Source: an uncultured Eubacteriales bacterium (GTDB lineage Bacteria; Bacillota; Clostridia; Christensenellales; Aristaeellaceae). From it: a stretch of 11,952 bases of DNA. Both the position numbers and the translations under genes were made by a program. Within the stretch, counting starts at the first letter, position 1, and each line of letters begins with the position of its first letter. The notes below the pieces were generated by a model, which had not been told where the DNA came from, did not search any database, and saw nothing but the letters and a program-made list of their open reading frames with translations. The stretch spans positions 1-11,952 of the forward strand of contig CACZOT010000090.1 in NCBI GenBank assembly GCA_902782795.1. Direction: 5' to 3'. This document shows positions 1 to 6,059 of the stretch, piece by piece.

Positions 1-1
1 C

Positions 2-241
2 GCGCCCGGCGGGCGCGTCGCCGTGATGGCCTTCCATTCCCTGGAAGACCGCATCGTCAAGAACACCTTCCGCTCCCTGGCGGACCCCTGCACCTGTCCG
101 AAGAGCTTCCCTGTGTGCGTGTGCGGGAAAACGCCCGTGGTGCGCGTGCTCTCCCGCAAGCCGACCACCGCCTCCGAGGCCGAGCTCGCCGAAAACCCCC
201 GCGCCCGCAGCGCCACGCTGCGCTTCGCCGAAAAGATCTGA
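2..241 (+). CDS. rsmH: RsmH, 16S rRNA (cytosine-1402-N4)-methyltransferase, C-terminal part
   Basis: The last 79 residues of the SAM-dependent enzyme that N4-methylates C1402 in the decoding centre of 16S rRNA; the gene begins before the window. The visible part carries the family's C-terminal hallmark: an AFHSLEDRIVKNTF segment, a cysteine cluster (CTCP...VCVCG) and the terminal ENPRARSATLR block just before the stop. The reading frame is open from base 2. In many bacteria rsmH sits in the division/cell-wall cluster ahead of ftsL and a penicillin-binding protein gene. Here the next gene is instead an RNA methyltransferase, so this copy is either detached from that cluster or at its end; what lies upstream is outside the window. 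The motif match makes the identification firm. Confidence 0.95.
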   Translation, partial: APGGRVAVMAFHSLEDRIVKNTFRSLADPCTCPKSFPVCVCGKTPVVRVLSRKPTTASEAELAENPRARSATLRFAEKI

Positions 242-255
242 AAAGGCTGGTGTAG

Positions 256-300
256 ACGCCCATTGCCCGACGGCCCTTCGGGCCGCCGTTCAACGGGCGT
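256..300 (+). other. Stem-loop after rsmH
   Basis: Outer arms ACGCCC (256-261) and GGGCGT (295-300) enclose a second hairpin, CGGCCC-ttc-GGGCCG (271-285). It lies 15 bases after the rsmH stop. No T-run follows, so it is not a classical intrinsic terminator. It could slow RNA polymerase, protect the mRNA 3' end, or belong to the same intergenic repeat as the next element. Confidence 0.45.
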
Positions 301-305
301 CCCGG

Positions 306-355
306 GGGGGCGCGAAAGGCAGGCTCTTCCCCCTGCAGCCGCCTTTCGCGCCCCC
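306..355. repeat. 15-bp perfect inverted repeat in the rsmH-SpoU gap
   Basis: The left arm (306-320) and right arm (341-355) are exact reverse complements over 15 bases. A further 4-bp pairing inside (GGCT 322-325 with AGCC 337-340) leaves one bulged A. The stem is very GC-rich and no T-run follows, so a rho-independent terminator is not obvious. Bases 305-320 match 5800-5815 at 15 of 16 positions, which suggests a dispersed intergenic repeat. The downstream SpoU gene has its own ribosome binding site 40 bases later, and I see no convincing promoter in this gap. Confidence 0.6.
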
Positions 356-407
356 GTCCTCTCGCAGTCCCGCAATCAACCGCCGTGTCTTTGAAAGGAG
401 CTCCCCC

Positions 408-1205
408 ATGCCCGAGAGAATCACCAGCGCGCAGAACCCCTTCGTCCAGGCTATCCGGCGCCTCAACGAAAAAAAGCACCGCGACGCGGAGGGGCTCCTC
501 CTCGCCGAGGGGCCAAAGCTCGTGGACGAGGCCTGCAAGGAGGGCCTCGCGCCCTCGCGCGCTCTCGTGGACGAGGGCATGGCCGACGCCTTCGACGGGA
601 CGATCGCGCGCCTCGAGGGCCTTGGCTGCGCGGTGCGGCTCGGCCCGGCCTCCCTCCTGCGCTCGGTAAGCGAAACGCGCACGCCCCAGGGCATCTGCGC
701 CTCGTTTTCCCGGCCGGAGCCGCTTGTGGACATAGCCTCCGCGCGGCGCGTATGCGTCCTGGACGGCGTGCAGGACCCCGGCAACGCCGGCGGGATCTGG
801 CGCACGGCCGACGCCGCCGGATTCGACGCCCTGCTCGTCTCCGCGGACTGCGCCGACCCTTTCTCCCCCAAGGTGGTGCGCGCGGCCATGGGCTCCGCGT
901 TCCGCGTGCCGCTGCGCCGCGAGGCGGACCTCCCCCGCGCGCTCGCGGCCTTGCGGGAAGCGGGATTCCGCGTCATCGTCACGGCCCTGGATGGCGAAGA
1001 TTTCTTCACCGCCATGCCTGGCCCGGAGGAGAAGGTCGCTCTGGTGATCGGCTCCGAAGGCCACGGCGTACGCCCGGAAACCCGCGCCGCCGCCACGGAT
1101 CTCCTCCGCCTGCCCATGCGCGGCGGGGCGGAATCGCTCAACGCCAACGTCGCCGCGGGCATCATGCTCTACGCTCTGGCATTCGGGCTCAGAGGGAACG
1201 GTTGA
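408..1205 (+). CDS. SpoU/TrmH-family RNA 2'-O-methyltransferase
   Basis: A 265-residue SPOUT-class enzyme that transfers a methyl group from SAM to a ribose 2'-OH of rRNA or tRNA. The N-terminal ~110 residues resemble the substrate-binding domain of RlmB/TrmH-like proteins (SAQNPFVQ start, LLAEGPKLVDEA at 31-42). The catalytic trefoil-knot domain shows all three SpoU motifs. Motif 1 is DPGNAGGIWRTADAAG, with Asn126 and the catalytic-type Arg132. Motif 2 is LVIGSEGHGV at 212-221. Motif 3 is LPMRGGAESLNANVAAG, with Ser243 and Asn245. Two small departures are Trp in motif 1 and SLNANVA in place of the usual SLNVSVA. The ATG at 408 follows AAAGGAG at 394-400. Clostridial paralogs (RlmB, TrmH, YsgA-like) cannot be told apart here, so the target nucleotide is unknown. 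It may be cotranscribed with rsmH. Confidence 0.92.
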   Translation: MPERITSAQNPFVQAIRRLNEKKHRDAEGLLLAEGPKLVDEACKEGLAPSRALVDEGMADAFDGTIARLEGLGCAVRLGPASLLRSVSETRTPQGICASFSRPEPLVDIASARRVCVLDGVQDPGNAGGIWRTADAAGFDALLVSADCADPFSPKVVRAAMGSAFRVPLRREADLPRALAALREAGFRVIVTALDGEDFFTAMPGPEEKVALVIGSEGHGVRPETRAAATDLLRLPMRGGAESLNANVAAGIMLYALAFGLRGNG

Positions 1206-1214
1206 TTCCGCAAA

Positions 1215-1264
1215 ACGATATGCTTTTATCGTAATACGAATAATTTTACTTGACAAGCGATATG
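1215..1264. promoter_or_regulatory. Repeats and small palindromes around the DUF2975 -35 box
   Basis: CGATATG occurs twice in the same orientation, at 1216-1222 and 1258-1264. The copies are 42 bases apart (about four helical turns) and lie on either side of the -35 hexamer. ACGATA (1215-1220) also pairs with TATCGT (1227-1232), and TCGTA-A-TACGA (1229-1239) is a short palindrome. This is a plausible operator for the HTH regulator encoded in the same transcript, but that role is inferred from position only. Confidence 0.35.
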
Positions 1265-1279
1265 TTCCCGTGGTATACT
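1250..1279 (+). promoter_or_regulatory. Sigma-A promoter of the DUF2975-HTH operon
   Basis: A perfect -35 box TTGACA (1250-1255), an 18-base spacer and -10 box TATACT (1274-1279). Transcription would start near 1285-1287, inside the palindrome at 1280-1303, giving a 5' leader of only about 25 bases before the ATG at 1312. Confidence 0.85.
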
Positions 1280-1303
1280 CCTCCCGTCCGATCGGACAGG
1301 AGG
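1280..1303 (+). promoter_or_regulatory. 24-bp palindrome covering the start site and the Shine-Dalgarno
   Basis: CCTCC (1280-1284) pairs with GGAGG (1299-1303), and GTCCGA (1286-1291) pairs with TCGGAC (1292-1297). The only mismatch is C1285 against A1298. The right arm is the ribosome binding site of the DUF2975 gene. As DNA, it is an operator-like palindrome abutting the -10 box. As RNA, only transcripts starting at or before 1280 would contain the whole left arm, so a DNA-binding role fits the mapped promoter better than an SD-hiding hairpin. Confidence 0.5.
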
Positions 1304-1311
1304 TGTTTCTT

Positions 1312-1791
1312 ATGAAGCTGCAAACTCTTTCCCGCTGGCTCAAGGCGGTCATCATCGGCGTGGCGATCATCGCCGCGGTGGTGTTCTTCATCGCCGTGCC
1401 TTCCTACGGCCAGACGACCGTCTCCTTCTACCCGGAGTTCTCCAACCGCTATTGGCCTTGGCTGCTCTTTCTGGAGATCTCGAGCCTGCCTTTCTGGGCG
1501 GCGCTGGTCCTCGGGTGGCGGATCGTGGGGAACATCGGCCGGGGCGAGGCGTTCTCCTCTGCGAACGCGCGCATGCTCGGCTGGATCTCCCGCCTGGCTG
1601 CCGTCGACAGCGCCTACTTCTTCCTGGGGAACGTGGGGCTCATGCTGGCGAGCATGAGCCACCCCGGCGTGGCGCTGGCGTCGCTGGCCGTGGTGCTGGT
1701 CGGCGTGGGCGTGACGGTCGGCGCGGCGATCCTCTCCCACTTGGTCGGCAAGGCCGCCGCCATGCGCGAGCTCACCGACCTGACCATATAG
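1312..1791 (+). CDS. DUF2975 family membrane protein (YoaS-like)
   Basis: A 159-residue inner-membrane protein of the DUF2975 family, whose biochemical function is not established. Four hydrophobic helices are visible, at about residues 11-31, 48-72, 96-115 and 119-143. The loop between helices 2 and 3 carries the family-typical GRGEAFSSANARML segment, and the C-terminus ends in ELTDLTI, a variant of the usual ENDLTI tail. The frame opens further upstream at 1270, but that ATG lies inside the promoter. The ATG at 1312 follows AGGAGG at 1298-1303 and is the right start. The HTH gene begins 10 bases after the stop, and its ribosome binding site touches the stop codon, so the two are translationally close. 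The DUF2975/YozG pairing is conserved in Firmicutes (yoaS-yozG in Bacillus subtilis) and suggests the membrane protein senses or modulates something for the regulator; that link is inference. Confidence 0.88.
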   Translation: MKLQTLSRWLKAVIIGVAIIAAVVFFIAVPSYGQTTVSFYPEFSNRYWPWLLFLEISSLPFWAALVLGWRIVGNIGRGEAFSSANARMLGWISRLAAVDSAYFFLGNVGLMLASMSHPGVALASLAVVLVGVGVTVGAAILSHLVGKAAAMRELTDLTI

Positions 1792-1801
1792 GAGGCGCTC
1801 T

Positions 1802-2020
1802 ATGGAAGGCGAGATCGTTTTCAACATCGACGTAATGCTGGCCCGGCGCAAGATGAGCGTTTCCGAGCTGGCGGAGAAGGTGGGCATCACGGTGACGAAC
1901 ATGTCCATCCTCAAGACGGGCAAGGCCAAGGCCCTGAAGATGACCACCCTGGCCAAGCTGTGCGAGGCCCTGGACTGTCAGCCCGGCGACCTGCTCGAAT
2001 ACCGTCCTCAGGAGCCATGA
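1802..2020 (+). CDS. Small Cro/CI-type HTH regulator (YozG-like)
   Basis: A 72-residue protein that is almost entirely one XRE-type helix-turn-helix domain. The helix-turn-helix is visible in VSELAEKVGITVTNMSILKT (residues 19-38), followed by GKAKALKMTTLAKLCEALD and a CQPGDLLEYRP ending that is characteristic of the YozG family. It has no effector or dimerisation domain beyond this fold, as expected for members encoded next to a DUF2975 protein. The ATG at 1802 is preceded by AGGAGG (1790-1795), which overlaps the upstream stop codon. It is probably a DNA-binding repressor of its own operon; the palindrome at 1280-1303 and the repeats at 1215-1264 are the natural candidate targets. The family call is secure and the target is unproven. 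Confidence 0.9.
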   Translation: MEGEIVFNIDVMLARRKMSVSELAEKVGITVTNMSILKTGKAKALKMTTLAKLCEALDCQPGDLLEYRPQEP

Positions 2021-2027
2021 GGCGAGG

Positions 2028-2059
2028 CGCCTCTCCCCGCGCGGGAGGGGCGTTTTTTT
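2028..2059 (+). terminator. Intrinsic terminator of the DUF2975-HTH operon
   Basis: A 10-bp GC-rich stem (CGCCTCTCCC at 2028-2037 with GGGAGGGGCG at 2043-2052, including one G-U pair) closes a five-base loop. Seven T residues follow directly. It lies seven bases after the HTH stop codon. Confidence 0.93.
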
Positions 2060-2097
2060 GTCGAAAAAAGCCCGATAGGTTATGAATTGATAAATTC

Positions 2098-2138
2098 TTG
2101 ACAGGACCCGCCCCGCGTGCGAAAAGATGGAGTATAAT
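2098..2138 (+). promoter_or_regulatory. Candidate promoter elements of the ABC exporter operon, abnormally spaced
   Basis: A perfect TTGACA (2098-2103) and a perfect TATAAT (2133-2138) are present but separated by 29 bases instead of 16-18. At the correct distance from TATAAT there is only C/G-rich sequence, and at the correct distance from TTGACA there is no good -10. The TATAAT box also lacks a proper TGN extension. Transcription from 2133-2138 may therefore need an activator, or one of the two boxes may be fortuitous. Confidence 0.5.
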
Positions 2139-2186
2139 GGCCTTTGAGCGCGTAGGGAGTCCCAAATACTGCCATTTTTCGCGCGC
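2115..2186. promoter_or_regulatory. Imperfect inverted repeat flanking the TATAAT box
   Basis: The left arm GCGTGCGAAAAGATGG (2115-2130) and right arm CCATTTTTCGCGCGC (2172-2186) are complementary except for one mismatch and one extra base. They bracket the -10 box and the expected start site, and the right arm ends just before the ribosome binding site. The arrangement could be two half-operators or, if transcription starts farther upstream, a long leader hairpin. Confidence 0.4.
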
Positions 2187-2199
2187 ACGGAGGTCACTC

Positions 2200-3945
2200 A
2201 TGGAGATACTCAAGAGGATCGCAGGCCTTTGCGCCCGCTACAAGCGCCAGATCTTCACGGCGCTTCTTTTGCAGACGCTGGTCATCCTGTCCCGGCTGAT
2301 CCTTCCCATCTTCACCAAATCCGTAGTCAACGACGTCATCACCGACGGGCACGTGGAGCTCCTGGCGCAGCTGTGCGCGGCCATCCTGGGGCTGGTCCTC
2401 GTGCGCGCCGGGGCGAACTACTGCCGCAGCCTCCTCTTCGAACGCGTCTCGCAGAACGTCTCGTACGACCTGCGGGTGGGCCTGTACAACCACCTGCAGG
2501 AGATGCCCTACGAGTTCTACGACAAGAACCGCATCGGCGAGATCATGAGCCGCATGACGGGCGACCTGGAAGGCGTGCGCAACCTGATCGCCGGCGGCAT
2601 CGTCACCGCTTACGAGCAGCTGCTCTCCTTCGTCGGCGCGCTGATCTTCATGTCCTTCATGTGCTGGCAGATGACGCTGCTGCTGCTCATCTTCGCGCCG
2701 CTCATCGCCGTTTCCGCCTGGAAATTCCGCAAGCGCATCCGCCCCATCTTCCGCTCCATCCGCGAGCAGGACGCCGTGCTCAACACCCGCGCCCAGGAGA
2801 ACCTGGCCGGCATGCGCGTGGTGAAGGCTTTCGCGCGGGAGGACTACGAATCCGAACTGTTCAGCAAGGAGAACAACGAGGGCCTGCGCCGCAACCTGGA
2901 GGCTACCTGGACCTGGTCGAAATACTACCCGCTCATCGAGCTGCTCAGCGGCATGTGCACGCCCGTGGCCCTGATCGGCGGCGCGATCCTGGCCTCGCAG
3001 GGCCTCATGGACGTGGGCACGTTCGTCGGCGTCACCGGCTATATCTGGATGATCACCAACCCCATGAACATGCTCTCGAACATCATCAACATGGTGACCA
3101 ACGCCGTCACCTCCGCGGAAAAGCTTTTCTACTATATCGATTTCGGCTCCAACATCAAGGAGCCCGAGGACGCCCGCTCCCCCGAGGAGTTCCACGGCCA
3201 CGTGGAGTTCGACCACGTCACCTTCACCTACGGCGGCGAGCCCGTCCTCAAGGATATCTCCTTCGAGGCCAAGCCCGGCCAGACCATCGCCGTCATGGGC
3301 GCGACGGGCGCGGGCAAGAGCACCCTGGTCACGCTCATGGGCCGGTTTTACGACATCCAGTCCGGCTCGCTGCGGATCGACGGCATCGACGTGAAAAAGC
3401 ACCGCCTCAAGGCGCTGCGCCGGGAGATCGGCTACGTGCCGCAGGAGACCTTCCTCTTCTCCGATACCCTGGAGGACAACATCCGCTTCGGCCGCCCGGA
3501 CGCCTCCTTTGAGCAGGTGCAGCGCGCCGCGCGCGTCGCCCAGGCGGAGGAGTTCATCGAAGCCATGCCCCAGAAGTACGAGACCGTCGTCGGCGAGCGC
3601 GGTATGGGCCTCTCCGGCGGGCAGAAGCAGCGCGTGGCCATCGCCCGCGCCGTGCTGACCGACCCGGCCATCCTCGTCATGGACGATTCCACCTCCGCCG
3701 TGGATATGGAGACGGAATACGAGATCCAGCAGCAGCTGGGCGAGGTCCTCAAGGGCCGCACGACGTTCATCATCGCCCACCGCATCTCCTCGGTGAAGAA
3801 CGCCGACTGCATCCTCGTGCTGGAGAACGGCGCCATCGCCGAGCGCGGCACCCACAAGGAGCTCCTGGAAAAGAAGGGCATCTACTGGCAGATGGTGCAG
3901 GACCAGACCGCTTCCTTCGCGGACGCGCTCGGTCCGGTGGCCTGA
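2200..3945 (+). CDS. Heterodimeric ABC exporter half-transporter, degenerate-site subunit (YheI/BmrC-like)
   Basis: A 581-residue type IV (ABC-B) exporter subunit: a membrane domain of six predicted helices (about residues 15-310) fused to an ATPase domain (about 335-575). The ATPase shows Walker A GATGAGKST (367-375), Q-loop Gln415, signature LSGGQ (471-475), Walker B ILVMD ending at Asp495 and switch His527. The residue after the Walker B aspartate is Asp496 rather than the catalytic Glu, which marks the non-hydrolysing site of heterodimeric exporters such as TM287/288 and BmrCD. The ATG at 2200 follows CGGAGG with six bases spacing. An in-frame ATG at 2137 overlaps the -10 box and lacks a ribosome binding site. 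The stop is 17 bases before the partner gene. The likely role is ATP-driven efflux of hydrophobic drugs, lipids or peptides; the substrate cannot be read from sequence. Confidence 0.93.
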   Translation: MEILKRIAGLCARYKRQIFTALLLQTLVILSRLILPIFTKSVVNDVITDGHVELLAQLCAAILGLVLVRAGANYCRSLLFERVSQNVSYDLRVGLYNHLQEMPYEFYDKNRIGEIMSRMTGDLEGVRNLIAGGIVTAYEQLLSFVGALIFMSFMCWQMTLLLLIFAPLIAVSAWKFRKRIRPIFRSIREQDAVLNTRAQENLAGMRVVKAFAREDYESELFSKENNEGLRRNLEATWTWSKYYPLIELLSGMCTPVALIGGAILASQGLMDVGTFVGVTGYIWMITNPMNMLSNIINMVTNAVTSAEKLFYYIDFGSNIKEPEDARSPEEFHGHVEFDHVTFTYGGEPVLKDISFEAKPGQTIAVMGATGAGKSTLVTLMGRFYDIQSGSLRIDGIDVKKHRLKALRREIGYVPQETFLFSDTLEDNIRFGRPDASFEQVQRAARVAQAEEFIEAMPQKYETVVGERGMGLSGGQKQRVAIARAVLTDPAILVMDDSTSAVDMETEYEIQQQLGEVLKGRTTFIIAHRISSVKNADCILVLENGAIAERGTHKELLEKKGIYWQMVQDQTASFADALGPVA

Positions 3946-3962
3946 AGGGAGGAGGGAGCGTT

Positions 3963-5753
3963 ATGGCAAAGGTTCTCCGCCAGATCGACGACGAAGCCGT
4001 CGAAAGGCCGTTTAACAAATCCCAATTCATCCGCCTCATGCGCTACATGATGGTGTATAAAAAGTACATGCTCGGCTCCGTCCTGCTCATGATCGTGGCC
4101 ACGGTCTGCTCGCTGGGCCAGCCATTCCTGCAGAGCCGCGCCATCGGGCACCTGCAGGAGCGCACCTTCCAGTACATCCCCTGGATGGTGGTGGGCATGG
4201 CGGCGCTGGGCGGCGTCAACGCCCTGTGCACGCGCCAGCGCGTCCGTTGGATGGATTCCTCCGGCCGCCGCGCCCTGGCCGCCCTGCGGCAGGATCTGTT
4301 CGACCATATCCAGGGCCTTTCCTTCTCCTTTTTCGATACGCGCTCCGCGGGCAAGATCCTCGTGCGCGTCATCAACGACGTGAACTCCCTGAACGATCTG
4401 TTCACGAACGGCATCGTGAACGTGCTCGTCCAGTGCCTGACGATCGTGCTGCTGCTGGTCATCATGCTGGTGGTCGACTGGAAGCTGACCCTGATCGGCA
4501 TGTGCATCCTGCCCTTCCTCATCTTCATCCTCTTCCGCCTCAAGCGCGTGATGCGAAAGAGATGGCAGATCGTGCGCATGAAGCGCAGCAACATGAACGG
4601 CTACCTGCATGAGAGCCTGGCGGGCATGCGCGTCACCGAGGCATTCGCCCGCGAGGACGAAAACGGCGATACCTTCGCCAACGTCAACGACGATATCCGC
4701 AACCGCTGGATGGAGGCCATCCACATCAACTCCGCCTTCTGGCCGGCCCTGGATATCACCGGCACCATCGGCACCATCCTGGTCTACTATTTCGGCGTGC
4801 GCTTCATGGGCGCGGAGAACGGCCTCAAGCTGGCCGACCTCCTGCTCATCCTCTGGTACCTGGGCCGCTTCTGGGAGCCGCTGAACAACCTTTCCAACTT
4901 CTACAACAACCTGCTCACCGCCGCGGCCAGCATGGAGCGCATCTTCGAGATCATGGATACCCCCTCCGATATCCAGGACAAGCCCGGCGCCGAGCCCATC
5001 CCGCCCATTGAGGGCGCGGTGGATTTCGACCGCGTCTTCTTCAGCTACGATCCGGAAAAGCCCGTCCTCAAGGACGTCTCTTTCCACGTCGAGCCCGGCC
5101 AGACCATCGCCCTGGTGGGCCCCACGGGCGCGGGCAAATCCACGGTCGTGAACCTGATCAGCCGCTTCTACGACGTCACCGGCGGTGCGGTCCGCATCGA
5201 CGGGCACGACGTGCGCGACGTGCAGCTGCTCTCCATGCGCCGCCAGATGAGCGTGATGATGCAGGACAGCTTCATCTTCTCCGGCACCATCATGGACAAC
5301 ATCCGCTACGGCCGCCTGGACGCCACCGACGAAGAGGTCGTCGCCGCGGCCAAGGCCGTCAGCGCGCATGATTTCATCATCCGCATGGAGAAGGGCTACC
5401 AGACCGAGGTCAACGAGCGCGGCAGCTCCCTCTCCGTGGGCCAGCGGCAGCTGATCTCCTTCGCTCGCGCCCTGCTCAACGACCCGAAGATCCTCATCCT
5501 CGACGAGGCCACCTCCTCGATCGATACCCAGACCGAGCTTCTCATCCAGAAGGCCCTCGCCGTGCTCCTCAAGGGGCGCACCAGCTTCGTCATCGCCCAC
5601 CGCCTCTCGACTATCCGCAACGCCGATTGCATCATGGTCGTCAGCGACGGGCGCATCACCGAGTCCGGCACCCACGAGGAGCTCATCCAGATCCCCGGCG
5701 GCCATTACCGCGGCCTCTGCGAGGCGCAGTACCGCTTCATGCTCAGCGCGTGA
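3963..5753 (+). CDS. Heterodimeric ABC exporter half-transporter, catalytic subunit (YheH/BmrD-like)
   Basis: A 596-residue partner of the preceding subunit with the same architecture: a ~20-residue N-terminal extension, a membrane domain (about 30-325) and an ATPase domain (about 352-592). Motifs are Walker A GPTGAGKST (386-394), Q-loop Gln434, signature LSVGQ (490-494), Walker B LILDE with catalytic Glu515, and switch His546. The signature departs from LSGGQ. In the dimer, this altered signature faces the subunit-1 ATP site that lacks the catalytic Glu. The intact LSGGQ of subunit 1 faces this subunit's Glu515, leaving one consensus and one degenerate site. The ATG at 3963 is preceded by GGGAGGAGGGAG. 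It is shorter than Bacillus YheH (about 670 residues) and lacks that protein's extra segment. It is cotranscribed with, and functions with, the upstream gene. Confidence 0.93.
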   Translation: MAKVLRQIDDEAVERPFNKSQFIRLMRYMMVYKKYMLGSVLLMIVATVCSLGQPFLQSRAIGHLQERTFQYIPWMVVGMAALGGVNALCTRQRVRWMDSSGRRALAALRQDLFDHIQGLSFSFFDTRSAGKILVRVINDVNSLNDLFTNGIVNVLVQCLTIVLLLVIMLVVDWKLTLIGMCILPFLIFILFRLKRVMRKRWQIVRMKRSNMNGYLHESLAGMRVTEAFAREDENGDTFANVNDDIRNRWMEAIHINSAFWPALDITGTIGTILVYYFGVRFMGAENGLKLADLLLILWYLGRFWEPLNNLSNFYNNLLTAAASMERIFEIMDTPSDIQDKPGAEPIPPIEGAVDFDRVFFSYDPEKPVLKDVSFHVEPGQTIALVGPTGAGKSTVVNLISRFYDVTGGAVRIDGHDVRDVQLLSMRRQMSVMMQDSFIFSGTIMDNIRYGRLDATDEEVVAAAKAVSAHDFIIRMEKGYQTEVNERGSSLSVGQRQLISFARALLNDPKILILDEATSSIDTQTELLIQKALAVLLKGRTSFVIAHRLSTIRNADCIMVVSDGRITESGTHEELIQIPGGHYRGLCEAQYRFMLSA

Positions 5754-5763
5754 CGGCCTGGAG

Positions 5764-5940
5764 GGGTACGGCCAGGGGCTCCGCCCCTGGACCCGCTGAG
5801 GGGGGCCCGAAAGGCCCGGCTGGCGGTTTCCGGTTCCGAAGGAGACCTGCCCGCGCAGCTGCGATTCGCCCGCAGGGCGAGGGGCAGCCGAAGCCGCTTA
5901 AGGGCCATCGGCCCCTAAGAATCCCTGATTGGGGGATTTC
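5764..5940. repeat. Gene-free hairpin array downstream of the ABC exporter
   Basis: At least six consecutive small inverted repeats and no credible gene. They are CCAGGGG-ctccg-CCCCTGG (5772-5790) with outer GGGT/ACCC arms (5764-5767, 5791-5794); GGGCC-cgaaa-GGCCC (5803-5817); the palindrome CGCAGCTGCG (5854-5863); TCGCCC-gca-GGGCGA (5866-5880); CTTA-a-GGGCC-atc-GGCCC-c-TAAG (5897-5919); and AATCCC/GGGATT (5920-5938). Bases 5800-5815 resemble 305-320 in the rsmH-SpoU gap. This fits a GC-rich intergenic repeat of the kind scattered in clostridial genomes, or a structured 3' UTR. A short open frame over 5627-5962 has no ribosome binding site and overlaps the exporter gene. Confidence 0.6.
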
Positions 5941-5963
5941 TTGCCGGCATCATTCTTCATAAT

Positions 5964-6005
5964 AATCGGCTCCGGTATCCTAGTGACAGGATACCGGAGC
6001 CGATT
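5964..6005. terminator. Likely bidirectional terminator between convergent genes
   Basis: A 17-bp perfect stem (5964-5980 with 5989-6005) closes an eight-base loop, TAGTGACA. It lies between the exporter operon (plus) and scpB (minus). The plus-strand flank GATTATTCTT is moderately T-rich, while the minus-strand flank is poor in T. Position and stem strength support termination in both directions, more clearly for the plus strand. Confidence 0.75.
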
Positions 6006-6059
6006 GATTATTCTTGCGCAAATGAGGGGTATGGGGGCATCACATCCCCCGGGCGGGCC

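Noticed and set aside
256..355. Tandem hairpins after rsmH as a rho-independent terminator
   Set aside because: The stems are strong but neither is followed by a T-run, so I report them as structures or repeats and not as terminators.
1215..1232. ACGATA/TATCGT hairpin as terminator of the SpoU methyltransferase gene
   Set aside because: The stem is only six AT-containing base pairs and no T-tract follows. An operator role near the next promoter fits better.
2137..2199. In-frame upstream ATG that could extend the first ABC subunit by 21 residues, or act as a leader peptide
   Set aside because: It overlaps the TATAAT box, has no ribosome binding site, and has no stop before the exporter start, so it is not a separate leader peptide. 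The ATG at 2200 has a good Shine-Dalgarno.
2194..5705. Long minus-strand open frames opposite the two ABC exporter genes
   Set aside because: They are antisense shadows caused by high third-position GC, with His/Gly/Asp/Val-rich low-complexity translation. The plus strand has full ABC motifs.
5627..5962. A 111-codon plus-strand open frame over the end of the exporter gene and the hairpin array
   Set aside because: It begins inside the exporter gene in another frame, has no ribosome binding site, and translates to Arg/Pro-rich sequence through stacked hairpins.
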